Assembly (NCBI GenBank): GCA_030591965.1
Contig: JAUVAA010000013.1
Span: 1-34,914 of the forward strand
Direction: 5' to 3'
DNA from: a bacterium
GTDB taxonomy: Bacteria > Pseudomonadota > Gammaproteobacteria > Methylococcales > Methylomonadaceae
Length of the DNA stretch: 34,914 nucleotides
Shown: positions 24,426-33,253 of the stretch, piece by piece
Layout: the number at the start of each line of letters is the position of its first letter
How positions within the stretch are numbered: the stretch's first letter is position 1
The notes under the pieces: generated by a model
What the model saw: the letters and a program-made list of their open reading frames with translations, nothing else
What the model was told of the DNA's origin: nothing
Databases searched by the model: none
Position numbers and translations under genes: made by a program

Positions 24426-25301
24426 CTACAAAATCTCTCTAACCGCCTTAGCCAATAACTTATCCAGATAAATACATGACGTCGGATGGCTAATACTATC
24501 CGTACTCCAAATGTTTTTTATCCCTGATTGCAAAATATGAGCCTCAGCATCGCCACAAAACAGCGGATGGGTTATCACTGCATCAATTTGTTGAGCGCCA
24601 GCTGCTAATAGCAGGTCAGTTGCCTTAGATAAGGTTCTACCGGTGCTAGCCATATCATCGATAATAACCACAGGCTGCTGACTAAAATCGAAATCCGGCA
24701 AACTTACTTCTACCTGTTTATCTCCATAACGTATTTTTGTCGCCACAGAAAAATCAAAACCAATTTTATTAGCAATAGCCGAAACCCATTGTTCTGACTC
24801 ACCATCGGGACCTAATAACAGTGCATGATCAAATTTCTGCTTAAGAAACTCGGCAATATCATCAGCCGCCGTTAAACTTATCGCATTGCTAATTGGTATC
24901 GCCTGATCTAGCGAAGTAATACGATGCAAATGAGGGTCGACGGTAATCACATCATCAAATAACTCAGCCAACATTTGCCCCATAATCCGTTGACTGACCG
25001 CTTCACCCGGTTGATTGGCAATATCCTGGCGCATATAACTGAGATACGGTGCAATTAGCGTCAGCCGTTTTGCTCCTAATTCTCGAGCCGTTCTGGCGCA
25101 GAATAATAGTTCAATTAATTTATCATTCGGTTGGTTCAAACTACGACAAATAAGCACGTGCTCTGGTAACGAGGGTGGCAAACGTACTAAGCTTTCACCA
25201 TCGGGAAAGTGATGCAGGTGAATACTTTCCGTTGGCATTGCCAAGCGTGCCGCTAACCGTTCTGCCTGTGGTTGATAATCAGGAAATACGAGCATTAACA
25301 T
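24426..25301 (-). CDS. Ribose-phosphate pyrophosphokinase-like protein
   Basis: 291 residues, somewhat shorter than typical Prs (~315). Motifs: FPDGESLVRLP, APYLSYMRQD (84-93) for the ATP/catalytic region, DPHLHR (122-127), flexible-loop basic residues near K189/R191, and the PRPP loop VVIIDDMASTGRT (211-223). These fit ATP plus ribose 5-phosphate to PRPP. The DPHLHR motif and the shorter length resemble archaeal or divergent Prs more than the housekeeping bacterial enzyme, so this is probably a second, specialised copy. AGGAGGA precedes ATG; gap to the upstream phosphorylase gene is 13 bases, so one operon. Confidence 0.85.
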   Translation of the reverse strand: MLMLVFPDYQPQAERLAARLAMPTESIHLHHFPDGESLVRLPPSLPEHVLICRSLNQPNDKLIELLFCARTARELGAKRLTLIAPYLSYMRQDIANQPGEAVSQRIMGQMLAELFDDVITVDPHLHRITSLDQAIPISNAISLTAADDIAEFLKQKFDHALLLGPDGESEQWVSAIANKIGFDFSVATKIRYGDKQVEVSLPDFDFSQQPVVIIDDMASTGRTLSKATDLLLAAGAQQIDAVITHPLFCGDAEAHILQSGIKNIWSTDSISHPTSCIYLDKLLAKAVREIL

Positions 25302-25314
25302 AAGTATTCCTCCT

Positions 25315-26850
25315 TTAAAAATCGACCAGTGGTTTTAACATTTTTTCTCCCTCTCCTATCACATAGCCACTGTCCTGCTGCGCTAAGTTGGTAGAAAAAT
25401 TAAAATCAGCGGGAAACTCTGCATAGATTTGATACAGCGTCTCACCTTTTTTAACTTTATCTCCTAATTTTTTCAATAAATCGACGCCTGCTTTTTTATC
25501 CATCGGCGCACCTGCTAAACGGGCAACTTTCGACATTTGAAAATTATCAATACTGATAACAACCCCATCACGCTCCGCACACACTTGATAACATAATTCT
25601 CCAGGCTGCAAATCAATCTCACGCTCACCTTGCGCTTTGATAATCTCATGCATTTTTTCATAAGCACGCCCCGACTCTAAAATATCTCGAGCGATTGCAT
25701 AGCCTTGCCCACCGCGTACATCAGGATCAAATTCAATAATTCGACCTGCCAATAGTAAAGATTTCTGACGTAAATCCGCGGGCGCATCAGGATCATTATT
25801 CAGTACTTGCATCACATCACGCGCTTCCAATACGGGACCAATGCCCTTACCTATAGGCTGCCTGCCATCGGTGATCATAACTTCTAAATGAATATTCAAA
25901 TGATCACCAACAAATTCGAATAATTTACGCAAAGCTAACGCTTGACGCATATGTCGTACTTTAGCTGTTGGCCCTACTGGAATATCGATAATCAAATGCG
26001 TGGAACCCGCTGCTAATTTTTTAGACAAAATAGAAGCAACCATTTGTCCTTGAGAATCTATACCAAGAGGCCTTTCCACTGAGATTAACAAATCATCCAC
26101 AGGGGCTAGTTTTGCCGTTCCCCCCCAAGATAAACAGCCTCGTTCCTGACGCACTATATCCAGCATCTGATCAGGTTCGAGATTGACATTGGCCAGCACT
26201 TCCATCGTATCTGCCGTACCAGCTGGTGAAGTAATGGCTCGACTGGAGGTTTTAGGAATTAGCATGCCATGTGCAGCAACAATTGGCACTACTAACATCG
26301 AAGTACGATTTCCCGGAATACCACCGATACAATGTTTATCCGCAACGAGAGACTCATGCCAGTTCATGCACTCGCCAGATTCCAACATCGCTTGAGTTAA
26401 ATACAATATCTCATCGCGATCAAGATTATTCTGCCCAGTTGCAACTAAAAATGCAGCCATTTCCATTTTTGAATAACGAGTTTCAGCAATATCGTTAGCA
26501 ATTTCATTAAAATCCGCTTGATTTAATCGTTCACCGTTAATTTTACGGCGCACAGCATCCATCGATTTAGGTGGTTCCGCGTGATTAACCGTGACGAGTG
26601 TTCCTTCTTTAACATTCAAATAATTAAAAGCTTGTTGCGATAAGCCTAGTTCTCCTGGCAGTACAATTGAATTATCATCCACGACATTCAGCACAGCTAA
26701 TAGTTTTGACCCGTTATTACTTACCTGAATTTTGGACAAAGCCTGAAATCCTTCCGCTCGATAAACACTACATTCGCGGTTTAAATAAGCGACATTTTCA
26801 TGATAGGTATCAATTCCCACCTGACGAACTTTTAAAGTATCAATGCTCAT
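25315..26850 (-). CDS. AMP phosphorylase/thymidine phosphorylase family enzyme
   Basis: 511 residues from ATG 26850 ([10 protein letters not shown]); a longer frame to a TTG at 26898 is less likely. The N-terminal ~85-residue extension before [19 protein letters not shown] is characteristic of archaeal-type AMP phosphorylase (DeoA-like) rather than E. coli DeoA (~440). Conserved catalytic and phosphate sites: [14 protein letters not shown] (171-184), [20 protein letters not shown]. Reaction in the family: nucleoside monophosphate (or nucleoside) plus phosphate to base plus ribose 1,5-bisphosphate (or ribose 1-phosphate). With the Prs-like neighbour it likely serves nucleotide salvage; no RubisCO or isomerase gene is seen. 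Its upstream region is copy B of the DnaA-box element. Confidence 0.88.
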   Translation of the reverse strand: MSIDTLKVRQVGIDTYHENVAYLNRECSVYRAEGFQALSKIQVSNNGSKLLAVLNVVDDNSIVLPGELGLSQQAFNYLNVKEGTLVTVNHAEPPKSMDAVRRKINGERLNQADFNEIANDIAETRYSKMEMAAFLVATGQNNLDRDEILYLTQAMLESGECMNWHESLVADKHCIGGIPGNRTSMLVVPIVAAHGMLIPKTSSRAITSPAGTADTMEVLANVNLEPDQMLDIVRQERGCLSWGGTAKLAPVDDLLISVERPLGIDSQGQMVASILSKKLAAGSTHLIIDIPVGPTAKVRHMRQALALRKLFEFVGDHLNIHLEVMITDGRQPIGKGIGPVLEARDVMQVLNNDPDAPADLRQKSLLLAGRIIEFDPDVRGGQGYAIARDILESGRAYEKMHEIIKAQGEREIDLQPGELCYQVCAERDGVVISIDNFQMSKVARLAGAPMDKKAGVDLLKKLGDKVKKGETLYQIYAEFPADFNFSTNLAQQDSGYVIGEGEKMLKPLVDF

Positions 26851-26952
26851 AGTTTTTTTATTATTGTATTTTAAGAATAGCGAATGTGATGAAGCCAACT
26901 TTAAACTCTACCCATCTACATTGTCAGGAAAAAAATAGTTAACACTTACTGA

Positions 26953-27190
26953 TAGCCTGTGTATAACTCTGTGGATTATGTTAGTAACATACTGTGCGCA
27001 ATCTGTAGCTTAATTTTAGACCTATTTTTTCACTCAGTTTCAATACACTTAAGCCCAAACTTGATAACAAGCTTAAAATGATCGTAGTTCTTTGATAGTA
27101 AATATAAAAAATGGCTTATCCACAGATTTTAAGCTAACTAATAGTAATAATAAGTTTATATAAATATTCAATCTTATTTATATATTAAGC
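26953..27190 (+). repeat. DnaA-box/TAR-triplet intergenic element, copy B
   Basis: Near-identical to copy C (30940-31177); I count about 18 differences over 238-239 positions, about 92% identity. Order: TGTGTATAA (26958-26966, one mismatch from the box), TGTGGATTA (26970-26978), AT-rich middle with TTAAGC/GCTTAA hairpin potential, TTATCCACA (27116-27124), 14-base spacer, TAATAGTAATAATAA (27139-27153), then a very AT-rich stretch to 27190. Same orientation as C; bracket gene 27271-30573. Confidence 0.8.
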
Positions 27191-27270
27191 AGCGGCTTTA
27201 AACATTAAAGTCTTAAAAACAGCTTCTATAACCAATGTACGGATCAATACAAAAGCCACTGTTTGTATAT

Positions 27271-30200
27271 TCAAATATGATTAGCTTCAGTTGGAATTTC
27301 CAATAAACCTTTTTGATTATTTGTAGCCAAAGCTTTGAGTTGCTCGGTAAATTCTGCTTCCGGTATAGGTTTACTAAAATAGTAACCTTGGTATTGCTTA
27401 CATTCGACAGATTGTAAAAAATTCAATTGCTCTAAAGTTTCAACTCCTTCAGCAATTACCTGAAAACCAAGCAATTTGGCCATTGAAATAATTGTTTCCA
27501 CAATAGCAGCATCATTTGAATCAGTATGAATGTCACGAACGAAGGCTTGATCAATTTTCAATTGATCGAGAGGAAGTTTCTTTAAATAAACCAAGGAAGA
27601 ATAACCAGTACCAAAATCATCAATAGAAAATTTAACCCCAGTGGATTTTAGCGCCCACATTTTATCGATTGTTTGCTGAATATTATCTATAACAATACCT
27701 TCAGTCAACTCCAGTGTTAAATAGTGTGGGTTAATTTTTGAAGCAGTGATTAATTCTTGTAATTGCGGCGCAAACTCCTTTTTACGAAATTGTTTAGGGC
27801 TAACATTCACTGCTAAGTGGAAATCTTTAGGTAAGCAATACTGTTCCCATAGTTTGAGTTGGTAACAAGCAGTGGTAAGTACCCAATTTCCAATAGCTAT
27901 AATGAGTCCCGTTTCTTCAGCGACTGGAATAAATTCAGCGGGTGAAATCATTCCTCGTACTGGATGATTCCAACGTATTAGAGCTTCTGCACCAATAATA
28001 TTAGAGTGGTTGCCATACTGTGGCTGGTAATACAATTGCAGCTCATTATTATGCAAGGCTTGGCGCAAATCTTTTTCTAAAGCTAAGCGTGAATCAGCTG
28101 TCACTTGCATGCTTGGGTGAAAAAAATTAAAAGTATTTCGGCCTGCTTCTTTAGCACGGTACATTGCTGTATCAGCCTGTTTTAGAAGTGTATCCGCTGT
28201 TTCAGAATCACCAGAAAATAAAGTAATACCGATGCTTGTGGTTATTATATGTTTATGTTGTTGAATATTAACGGGGTTAACTAATGCCTGAATGATCTTT
28301 TCAGCAATGTCTTGTGTTTGTTTTACAGCGGTGTCTTTTTCACTGTCTAGTTCTTTCAGTAATATAACAAATTCGTCACCACCTAAGCGCGCAACGGTAT
28401 CCTCTTCTCGAAGCAACGCTTTCATACGTTGCCCTACCTCTATTAAAAACAGATCACCGACCGAGTGACCCAGGGAATCGTTCAAGTGTTTAAAATTATC
28501 CAGATCGAGAAATAAAATAGCGGAAAAATTTGCGTGCCGTTTAGAGATTTTTTGCCCCTGATCTAACCGATCCAAAAATAAACGCCGATTAGGTAAACTA
28601 GTCAATGGATCATAATAGGCAAGTCGCTCGATAGCTTCATTAGCTTTTTTAGCGTCTGTAAGATCAATATCGATGCAAAACATTTCAGCACTTTCTTCAG
28701 TTTCACCTAATTTGATATGACTGGAATAGACCGGGACAATTGAACCATCTTTACGCTGCAAACGTAATTCTCCTGGTGGAATTTCACTATTGTAATGTAG
28801 AAAATTATCAGTTGCTGTAATCACCATATCTTTGAGTTCGAGAGGAATAATAAGATCTTCCAACTTTTTTCCTATCGCTTCTTCTTCGGTATAACCGTAA
28901 ACAGTTTCACTCATCTTATTCCAAAAAATTACATCTCTTTTGTGGTTATAGCCTTGTACGGCGATATTGGGCATTTTTTCAAAAATTTGTCGAAAGCGAC
29001 TCTCGCTGGTTTGCAGAGATTTTAATGCTCGTTTTGTTTTGGAAATATCACGCGTTATCCAAATAACACATCGTGACTCACCTTGTTTATACTGCATAGG
29101 AGCGGTTCGCCCCTCAAAATAACATCTGCCTTGCGCTAACTCCAATTCATATTCTAAGACTTGTGTTTTATTGGTGTCACAAGTCATCTGTATAGTGCTT
29201 ATGATTTGTAAAGCTAGAGGAATGGGGAGAGTATCCATAATATTCTGATGCAATAATGTTTTAGCATCTTGAACAAGTAATTGCTGTTCAGAACCATAAA
29301 TATCTATGTAGGTTCCTTGTTCATTCAATACAAATGCAATATCTGGGATAGCAGAGACAAAAGCTGCAAATTTTTGATTACTCTCCACTAAAGCGTATTG
29401 AGCTTTATATTGTTCACTGACATCGTGAAATACCAGAATAACACCGGTAATATCATTATTTTCATCAATGATAGGCGCTGCACTATCAGCGATTTGTATT
29501 AATGACCCACTACGAGTTATTAAGCTGCAGCCATTCGATAAGTGAATTACTTTTTTGCTCTCAAGTACTTTAGCGACAGGTGTATTAACAGTTTTTCCTG
29601 TTTCAGTATTACAAAGTTTAAATATTTTATTGATAGGCTGACCAAGTGCTTCAGCTAAAGTCCACTCAGTCATTTGTTCAGCGATGGGATTCATGCGAGT
29701 AATGCGTTGCTGGGTATCTGTTGCGATAACCGCATCACCAATAGAGTTTAAAGTGGTTTCTAGGTTTTTTTCACTTAATTTAAGCGCTTTTTCAGTAGCA
29801 ACTTGAGTGCTAATATCAATTGAGTAGCCAATCATACCTATTGGATTATGCTGACTATCGTATTGTAAAGATAAAGATAAATGTGCGTGGAAACTATCGC
29901 CATTTTTTCTAAGCATCACCACACGGATCTCATGAAAACCTTTAGCCTGAAGTGGGGTAATGACTTTTTTTTGTAAGAACTCATATTCTTCATTTGGGTA
30001 AACAAAGCTGATATGTTGTCCGATCGCCTCATTATTATTAAAGCCAAATAGTCGTTCCGCACCTTTATTCCAGCTAGTGACATAACCTGCTAAATCAGTT
30101 GCCACCACTGAGTCATGAATTTGATCTATAATTTGAGCTTGCTCAAGAACATAAGCTTCGGCCTTTTTTCGAGCAGTGATGTCTCGATCCATTCCTCGAT

Positions 30201-30573
30201 ACCCAAGTAACTCTCCTTGTTCACAAAAAAATGGAATACCACTGGTTTCCATAATGACCTGATGTCCGTCTTTATGCAGGTTAATATTTTCCAGATGATT
30301 AAAAGCACGCTTTGCTAAGATTATATCTTGGAAAAGAATTCCAACACGTTGTGCTTCTTCAGCGGACATTAAATCAAAAGGCGTTTTACCTATTAGCTCT
30401 TCAGCTTGGTAGCCAAGTAAATCAATACATTTAGGGCTACAATAAGTATATATGCCGTTTTGGTCTACTTCCCAAATCCAATCAGACGAGTTTTCGACTA
30501 AATTACGATACCGTTCTTCGCTCTCGCGTAGAGAATTAAGCAGGGTTGTTTCTAATTCTGCCGTTGAAATCAT
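27271..30573 (-). CDS. PAS x5-GGDEF-EAL cyclic di-GMP enzyme
   Basis: 1100 residues, soluble. Five PAS domains in series, roughly 15-135, 143-260, 268-388, 398-512 and 524-642, several with the PAC ending (e.g. GYRGMDRDITARKKAE). Then GGDEF about 650-815: YYDPLTSLPNRRLFLDRL, active site RLGGDEFVILL (GGDEF 731-735) and an inhibitory I-site RxxD at R722-D725. Then EAL about 830-1080: GAEALIRWNHP (E863), DDFGTGYSSL (D985, D986), QLKIDQAFV, ITEGVE-like AEGVETLEQL. All key residues look intact, so synthase and phosphodiesterase activity are both possible; which dominates cannot be read. The PAS array suggests redox, haem or ligand sensing. Single gene, bracketed by direct repeats B and C. Confidence 0.92.
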   Translation of the reverse strand: MISTAELETTLLNSLRESEERYRNLVENSSDWIWEVDQNGIYTYCSPKCIDLLGYQAEELIGKTPFDLMSAEEAQRVGILFQDIILAKRAFNHLENINLHKDGHQVIMETSGIPFFCEQGELLGYRGMDRDITARKKAEAYVLEQAQIIDQIHDSVVATDLAGYVTSWNKGAERLFGFNNNEAIGQHISFVYPNEEYEFLQKKVITPLQAKGFHEIRVVMLRKNGDSFHAHLSLSLQYDSQHNPIGMIGYSIDISTQVATEKALKLSEKNLETTLNSIGDAVIATDTQQRITRMNPIAEQMTEWTLAEALGQPINKIFKLCNTETGKTVNTPVAKVLESKKVIHLSNGCSLITRSGSLIQIADSAAPIIDENNDITGVILVFHDVSEQYKAQYALVESNQKFAAFVSAIPDIAFVLNEQGTYIDIYGSEQQLLVQDAKTLLHQNIMDTLPIPLALQIISTIQMTCDTNKTQVLEYELELAQGRCYFEGRTAPMQYKQGESRCVIWITRDISKTKRALKSLQTSESRFRQIFEKMPNIAVQGYNHKRDVIFWNKMSETVYGYTEEEAIGKKLEDLIIPLELKDMVITATDNFLHYNSEIPPGELRLQRKDGSIVPVYSSHIKLGETEESAEMFCIDIDLTDAKKANEAIERLAYYDPLTSLPNRRLFLDRLDQGQKISKRHANFSAILFLDLDNFKHLNDSLGHSVGDLFLIEVGQRMKALLREEDTVARLGGDEFVILLKELDSEKDTAVKQTQDIAEKIIQALVNPVNIQQHKHIITTSIGITLFSGDSETADTLLKQADTAMYRAKEAGRNTFNFFHPSMQVTADSRLALEKDLRQALHNNELQLYYQPQYGNHSNIIGAEALIRWNHPVRGMISPAEFIPVAEETGLIIAIGNWVLTTACYQLKLWEQYCLPKDFHLAVNVSPKQFRKKEFAPQLQELITASKINPHYLTLELTEGIVIDNIQQTIDKMWALKSTGVKFSIDDFGTGYSSLVYLKKLPLDQLKIDQAFVRDIHTDSNDAAIVETIISMAKLLGFQVIAEGVETLEQLNFLQSVECKQYQGYYFSKPIPEAEFTEQLKALATNNQKGLLEIPTEANHI

Positions 30574-30793
30574 ACTAATTGACCTTTAACCTGTATAAAA
30601 AATATGTAAATTTCATATAATTCAGTCATCTATCGTTAATAAGGAAAAAATAAATTGTTACTTATCAATGACTGTACCCAAATAATGTTTATATTGCCAG
30701 TGTTAAACACACACATTCCTCAGTTATTACAGTCTCGAAGCATTCGTATGGTAACCGTTCAGATCCTCCCCCTAGAAAACATCAAAATACCTT

Positions 30794-30865
30794 GTCATTC
30801 CTGCATGCTTTTAGCAGGAATCTATATCAACAAACAGATTCCCGATTAAATACTTCGGGAATGAC
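30794..30865. repeat. Two-hairpin dispersed repeat (GTCATTCC...GGAATGAC), copy 1
   Basis: ATTCCTGC (30797-30804)/GCAGGAAT (30814-30821) and ATTCCCGA (30838-30845)/TCGGGAAT (30855-30862) form two 8-bp hairpins, and outer GTCATTCC/GGAATGAC ends are also complementary. REP-like. Related copies at 31289-31377 and 34871-34914. A 64-codon open frame over this stretch is not a gene. Confidence 0.65.
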
Positions 30866-30939
30866 GATATTTTTATGAAGGTCTGTGAACAGTTACTTCG
30901 TATGTTCTAACTCCTAAAATAGGATCTAAAATAATAAAC

Positions 30940-31177
30940 TAGCTGTGGATAACTCTGTGGATTATGTGAGTAACACACTGTGCGCAATCTGTAGCTTAAT
31001 TTTAGCGCTGTATTTTCACTCAGTTTCAATACACTTAAGCCCAAACTTGATAACAAGCTTAAAATTATCTTAATACTTTGATAATAAATATAAAAAATGA
31101 CTTATCCACAGATATTAAGCTTACTAATAGTAATAATAAGGTTATATAAAATATTCAATCTTATTTATATATTAAGC
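30940..31177 (+). repeat. DnaA-box/TAR-triplet intergenic element, copy C (best preserved)
   Basis: TGTGGATAA (30944-30952), TGTGGATTA (30956-30964), 137 bases of AT-rich DNA, TTATCCACA (31102-31110; both outer boxes perfect), 14-base spacer GATATTAAGCTTAC, triplets TAA-TAG-TAA-TAA-TAA (31125-31139), then GGTTATATAAAATATTC and more AT-rich DNA. Outer 9-mers form CTGTGGATAA/TTATCCACAG inverted arms. Looks like a DnaA-box plus DnaA-trio unwinding module, or a duplicated regulatory element. Confidence 0.8.
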
Positions 31178-31288
31178 GCTAACAAATTTTTTTATCTACC
31201 GCTTAAAAGTAAAATTTCTCAGAATTACAGCAAAGAATACACATTAAATAAAACCTGTAGCTAAAGGATACAAGATATTTCTTAGCTC

Positions 31289-31377
31289 ATCATCCTGCAT
31301 GCTGTTAGCCGGAATCTATGTTTAACGTGGATTCCCGATAAAGCTTGTGTCCAACGCTTGACTGACGATATTTTTAT
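31289..31377. repeat. Degenerate copy of the GTCATTCC dispersed repeat
   Basis: CATCCTGCATGCTGTTAGCC then GGAATCTATG, later GGATTCCCGATAAAGC and GACGATATTTTTAT, aligns with 30796-30877 but has lost the perfect stems. Confidence 0.45.
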
Positions 31378-31393
31378 ATGTATTTGTCCCTGA

Positions 31394-31552
31394 ATAAGAA
31401 GAAGTTACAAAAACCTATTCCAGGCTATTGATACTTCGTTTCAGGGGCGGGATATTGGTAAAATTTTTAATGAGGGGATGAATACTTACGAAACTTTAGC
31501 ACTACCAGACCTCAAAGGACTGTTAGTGTTTTCGGGTATTATTGAATTTTAA
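31394..31552 (+). pseudogene. Unrecognised C-terminal gene remnant
   Basis: Short open stretch ending in TAA that reads FQAIDTSFQGRDIGKIFNEG and then MNTYETLALPDLKGLLVFSG (ending IIEF). It has natural protein composition and a plausible C-terminus but no start; TGA lies upstream at 31391. I do not recognise it. Probably the tail of a deleted gene. Confidence 0.4.
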
Positions 31553-31677
31553 TTCCTAAATACTTGTTAACTTAGGGGGAGAAACATTTAGGAATGAGGT
31601 TTTATAATTTCCTAAAATATAGTCTGTATAAAACTTGTGCAATACAGGAGAATCAGTAACGATAATCCACGAAACGG

Positions 31678-32385
31678 TCATTTTTTGCCCCGATAATTAG
31701 CAAAGGATACGCAGGCTAAAAACTGCGCTGCTACGCGTAGCTGATTGATAGCACTTATTTTGGATACTGGGTACTGTCTACGCCATTTTTTCCAACCAGA
31801 TAACAGAGCTGTGTCATTTTGATGCAGGTTTGAAGTCAGAGCTAATATCTTTTGGTCAATTTGTTCAGTGGAATTAAAAAATATAGTTAAAATGTTAGGG
31901 TGATTTTGCCAGAGTAGCCGGTGAAAAAATGCAAATAAGGCTGTACGTTAGTATTGATTAACACTGTGTTGTTAATTTCTAAAGGGTGGCGATTTATCCA
32001 ATCTATGGCAATCATGCCACCCATAGAAATTGCAATAAGATTAATATTTTTTTCCTGCAAGTTGCGAGCGCAAAGCTTCAGTCAGGCCTTCTATGGTATT
32101 GGGACTGGTTTGTTGATATAAACCACCATTACCTAGAATATCTAAAGTCAGTATCTCGGTATCAGGAAATTGTTGGGTTAATGACTGTGTAAATTCATCC
32201 CAGTGGCGCTGTTCGCGTAAGAGCCCACGAATTAAAACAAAGCAGGATTTATTTTTGTTGCATGACTTGACTTGACTATGGCTTTCATTCAGCCATTTTT
32301 TATAAGACAGAGAAGAATAAAACCACCTGATTTTATTCTTCCTTACGAGCTTAGAGTTGTTATTTATGGATAATAAATAAGCCAA
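31678..32385 (-). pseudogene. Alpha/beta-hydrolase pseudogene (two frameshifts)
   Basis: The first part (32385-32041) reads SCFVLIRGLLREQRHWDEFT and TLDILGNGGLYQQTSPNTIE, the oxyanion and early strands of an alpha/beta hydrolase, then runs out at AGKKY-stop within an A7 run. In another frame the gene continues with NINLIAISMGGMIAIDWINR (nucleophile elbow, Ser in SMGG), breaks again around 31930, and resumes as HRLLWQNHPNILTIFFNSTE to ALLSGWKKWRRQYPVSKISA, stopping at 31678. The catalytic Asp/His end is missing. No working product. It starts one base after the Usp stop. Confidence 0.75.
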
Positions 32386-32386
32386 A

Positions 32387-33253
32387 TTACCTAAGCAACA
32401 GCAACGGCCTTTTAGTTTTCAACAACATCTTATGCGTAAAACTACCCAATAAAATATCGTGTAAACGTGTATGGCTAAACGCGCCCATAATGGTCATATC
32501 AATATTATGAGTGCTTTGATAAGCGCATAACTCTTCTTCTGCTTTACCTTGTAAGCTGGCAGTGATAATTTCAATATCACCAGCAGCACGTAGTTTACTA
32601 GCGGCTTGTTTTAGTAACGTTTCTGCACTGTCTTTTTTACCGACACAAACCAAATGACATACTAAACCTTTATACAAAGGGCTAGTAGCAACCATATCCA
32701 CGGCTTTATCGGCGGCTTCACTGCCATCATAAGCAATCATGATTTGTTCTGGTGCTTTGAAAGCTTCATAAGCGACTAGAATGGGGCGATGTAAAGAGCG
32801 AATCAAGCCATCAATTTTAGCTCCGATTTCATTTTCCTGATCTTCATGCTGTTTACCCCGTGCGCCAACGACTAAAACACGAATATCTTGCTCTATGTCG
32901 TTTAATGATTCCAGTAAACTACCATGCTGTAAGCGGGTCAAAGGATTAGTAATACCAGATTGAATAACGCGTTCTTTAGCTTCAGCTAATACAGCTTTAC
33001 CTTGTTGCAAACGAATTTTGCTTTGCTCTTGTTCTTGATCTGCCATATCTTCAAGCAAGTGTTCACGGCTATCCATACCGATATTGCCTGACAGATCAGT
33101 ATTTGCAGCTTTTTCGTGATGGTGATCAATGGTATGTAGTAACTTTAAAGGTACATCCACGCGTTGTGCGATCCATGCAGCGTAATCACAAACGGCGTTA
33201 GTTAAAGCTGAACCATCGATACATGCTAGCACTATCTTTTTATTAGTATTCAT
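32387..33253 (-). CDS. Tandem universal stress protein (UspA domains x2)
   Basis: 288 residues with two Usp domains. Domain 1 (about 5-150) starts with KIVLACIDGSALTNAVCDYA and has VLVVGARGKQ; domain 2 (about 158-288) starts with PEQIMIAYDGSEAADKAVDM and has TIMGAFSHTRLHDILLGSFT, where GS near the end fits the ATP-binding G-S/T loop, though the first Gly pair is modified. Likely an ATP-binding stress or regulatory protein in the cytosol. Its ATG shares one base with the SulP stop (TAATG), so translation is coupled, which suggests it controls or serves the transporter. Confidence 0.9.
   Translation of the reverse strand: MNTNKKIVLACIDGSALTNAVCDYAAWIAQRVDVPLKLLHTIDHHHEKAANTDLSGNIGMDSREHLLEDMADQEQEQSKIRLQQGKAVLAEAKERVIQSGITNPLTRLQHGSLLESLNDIEQDIRVLVVGARGKQHEDQENEIGAKIDGLIRSLHRPILVAYEAFKAPEQIMIAYDGSEAADKAVDMVATSPLYKGLVCHLVCVGKKDSAETLLKQAASKLRAAGDIEIITASLQGKAEEELCAYQSTHNIDMTIMGAFSHTRLHDILLGSFTHKMLLKTKRPLLLLR

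Noticed and set aside
30655-30849. 64-codon open frame (+)
   Set aside because: Lies across a dispersed two-hairpin repeat, has no family resemblance, and starts without a ribosome site.
32041-32385. Intact small alpha/beta-hydrolase gene
   Set aside because: Stops before the nucleophile elbow; the rest of the fold continues in two other frames, so it is a pseudogene.
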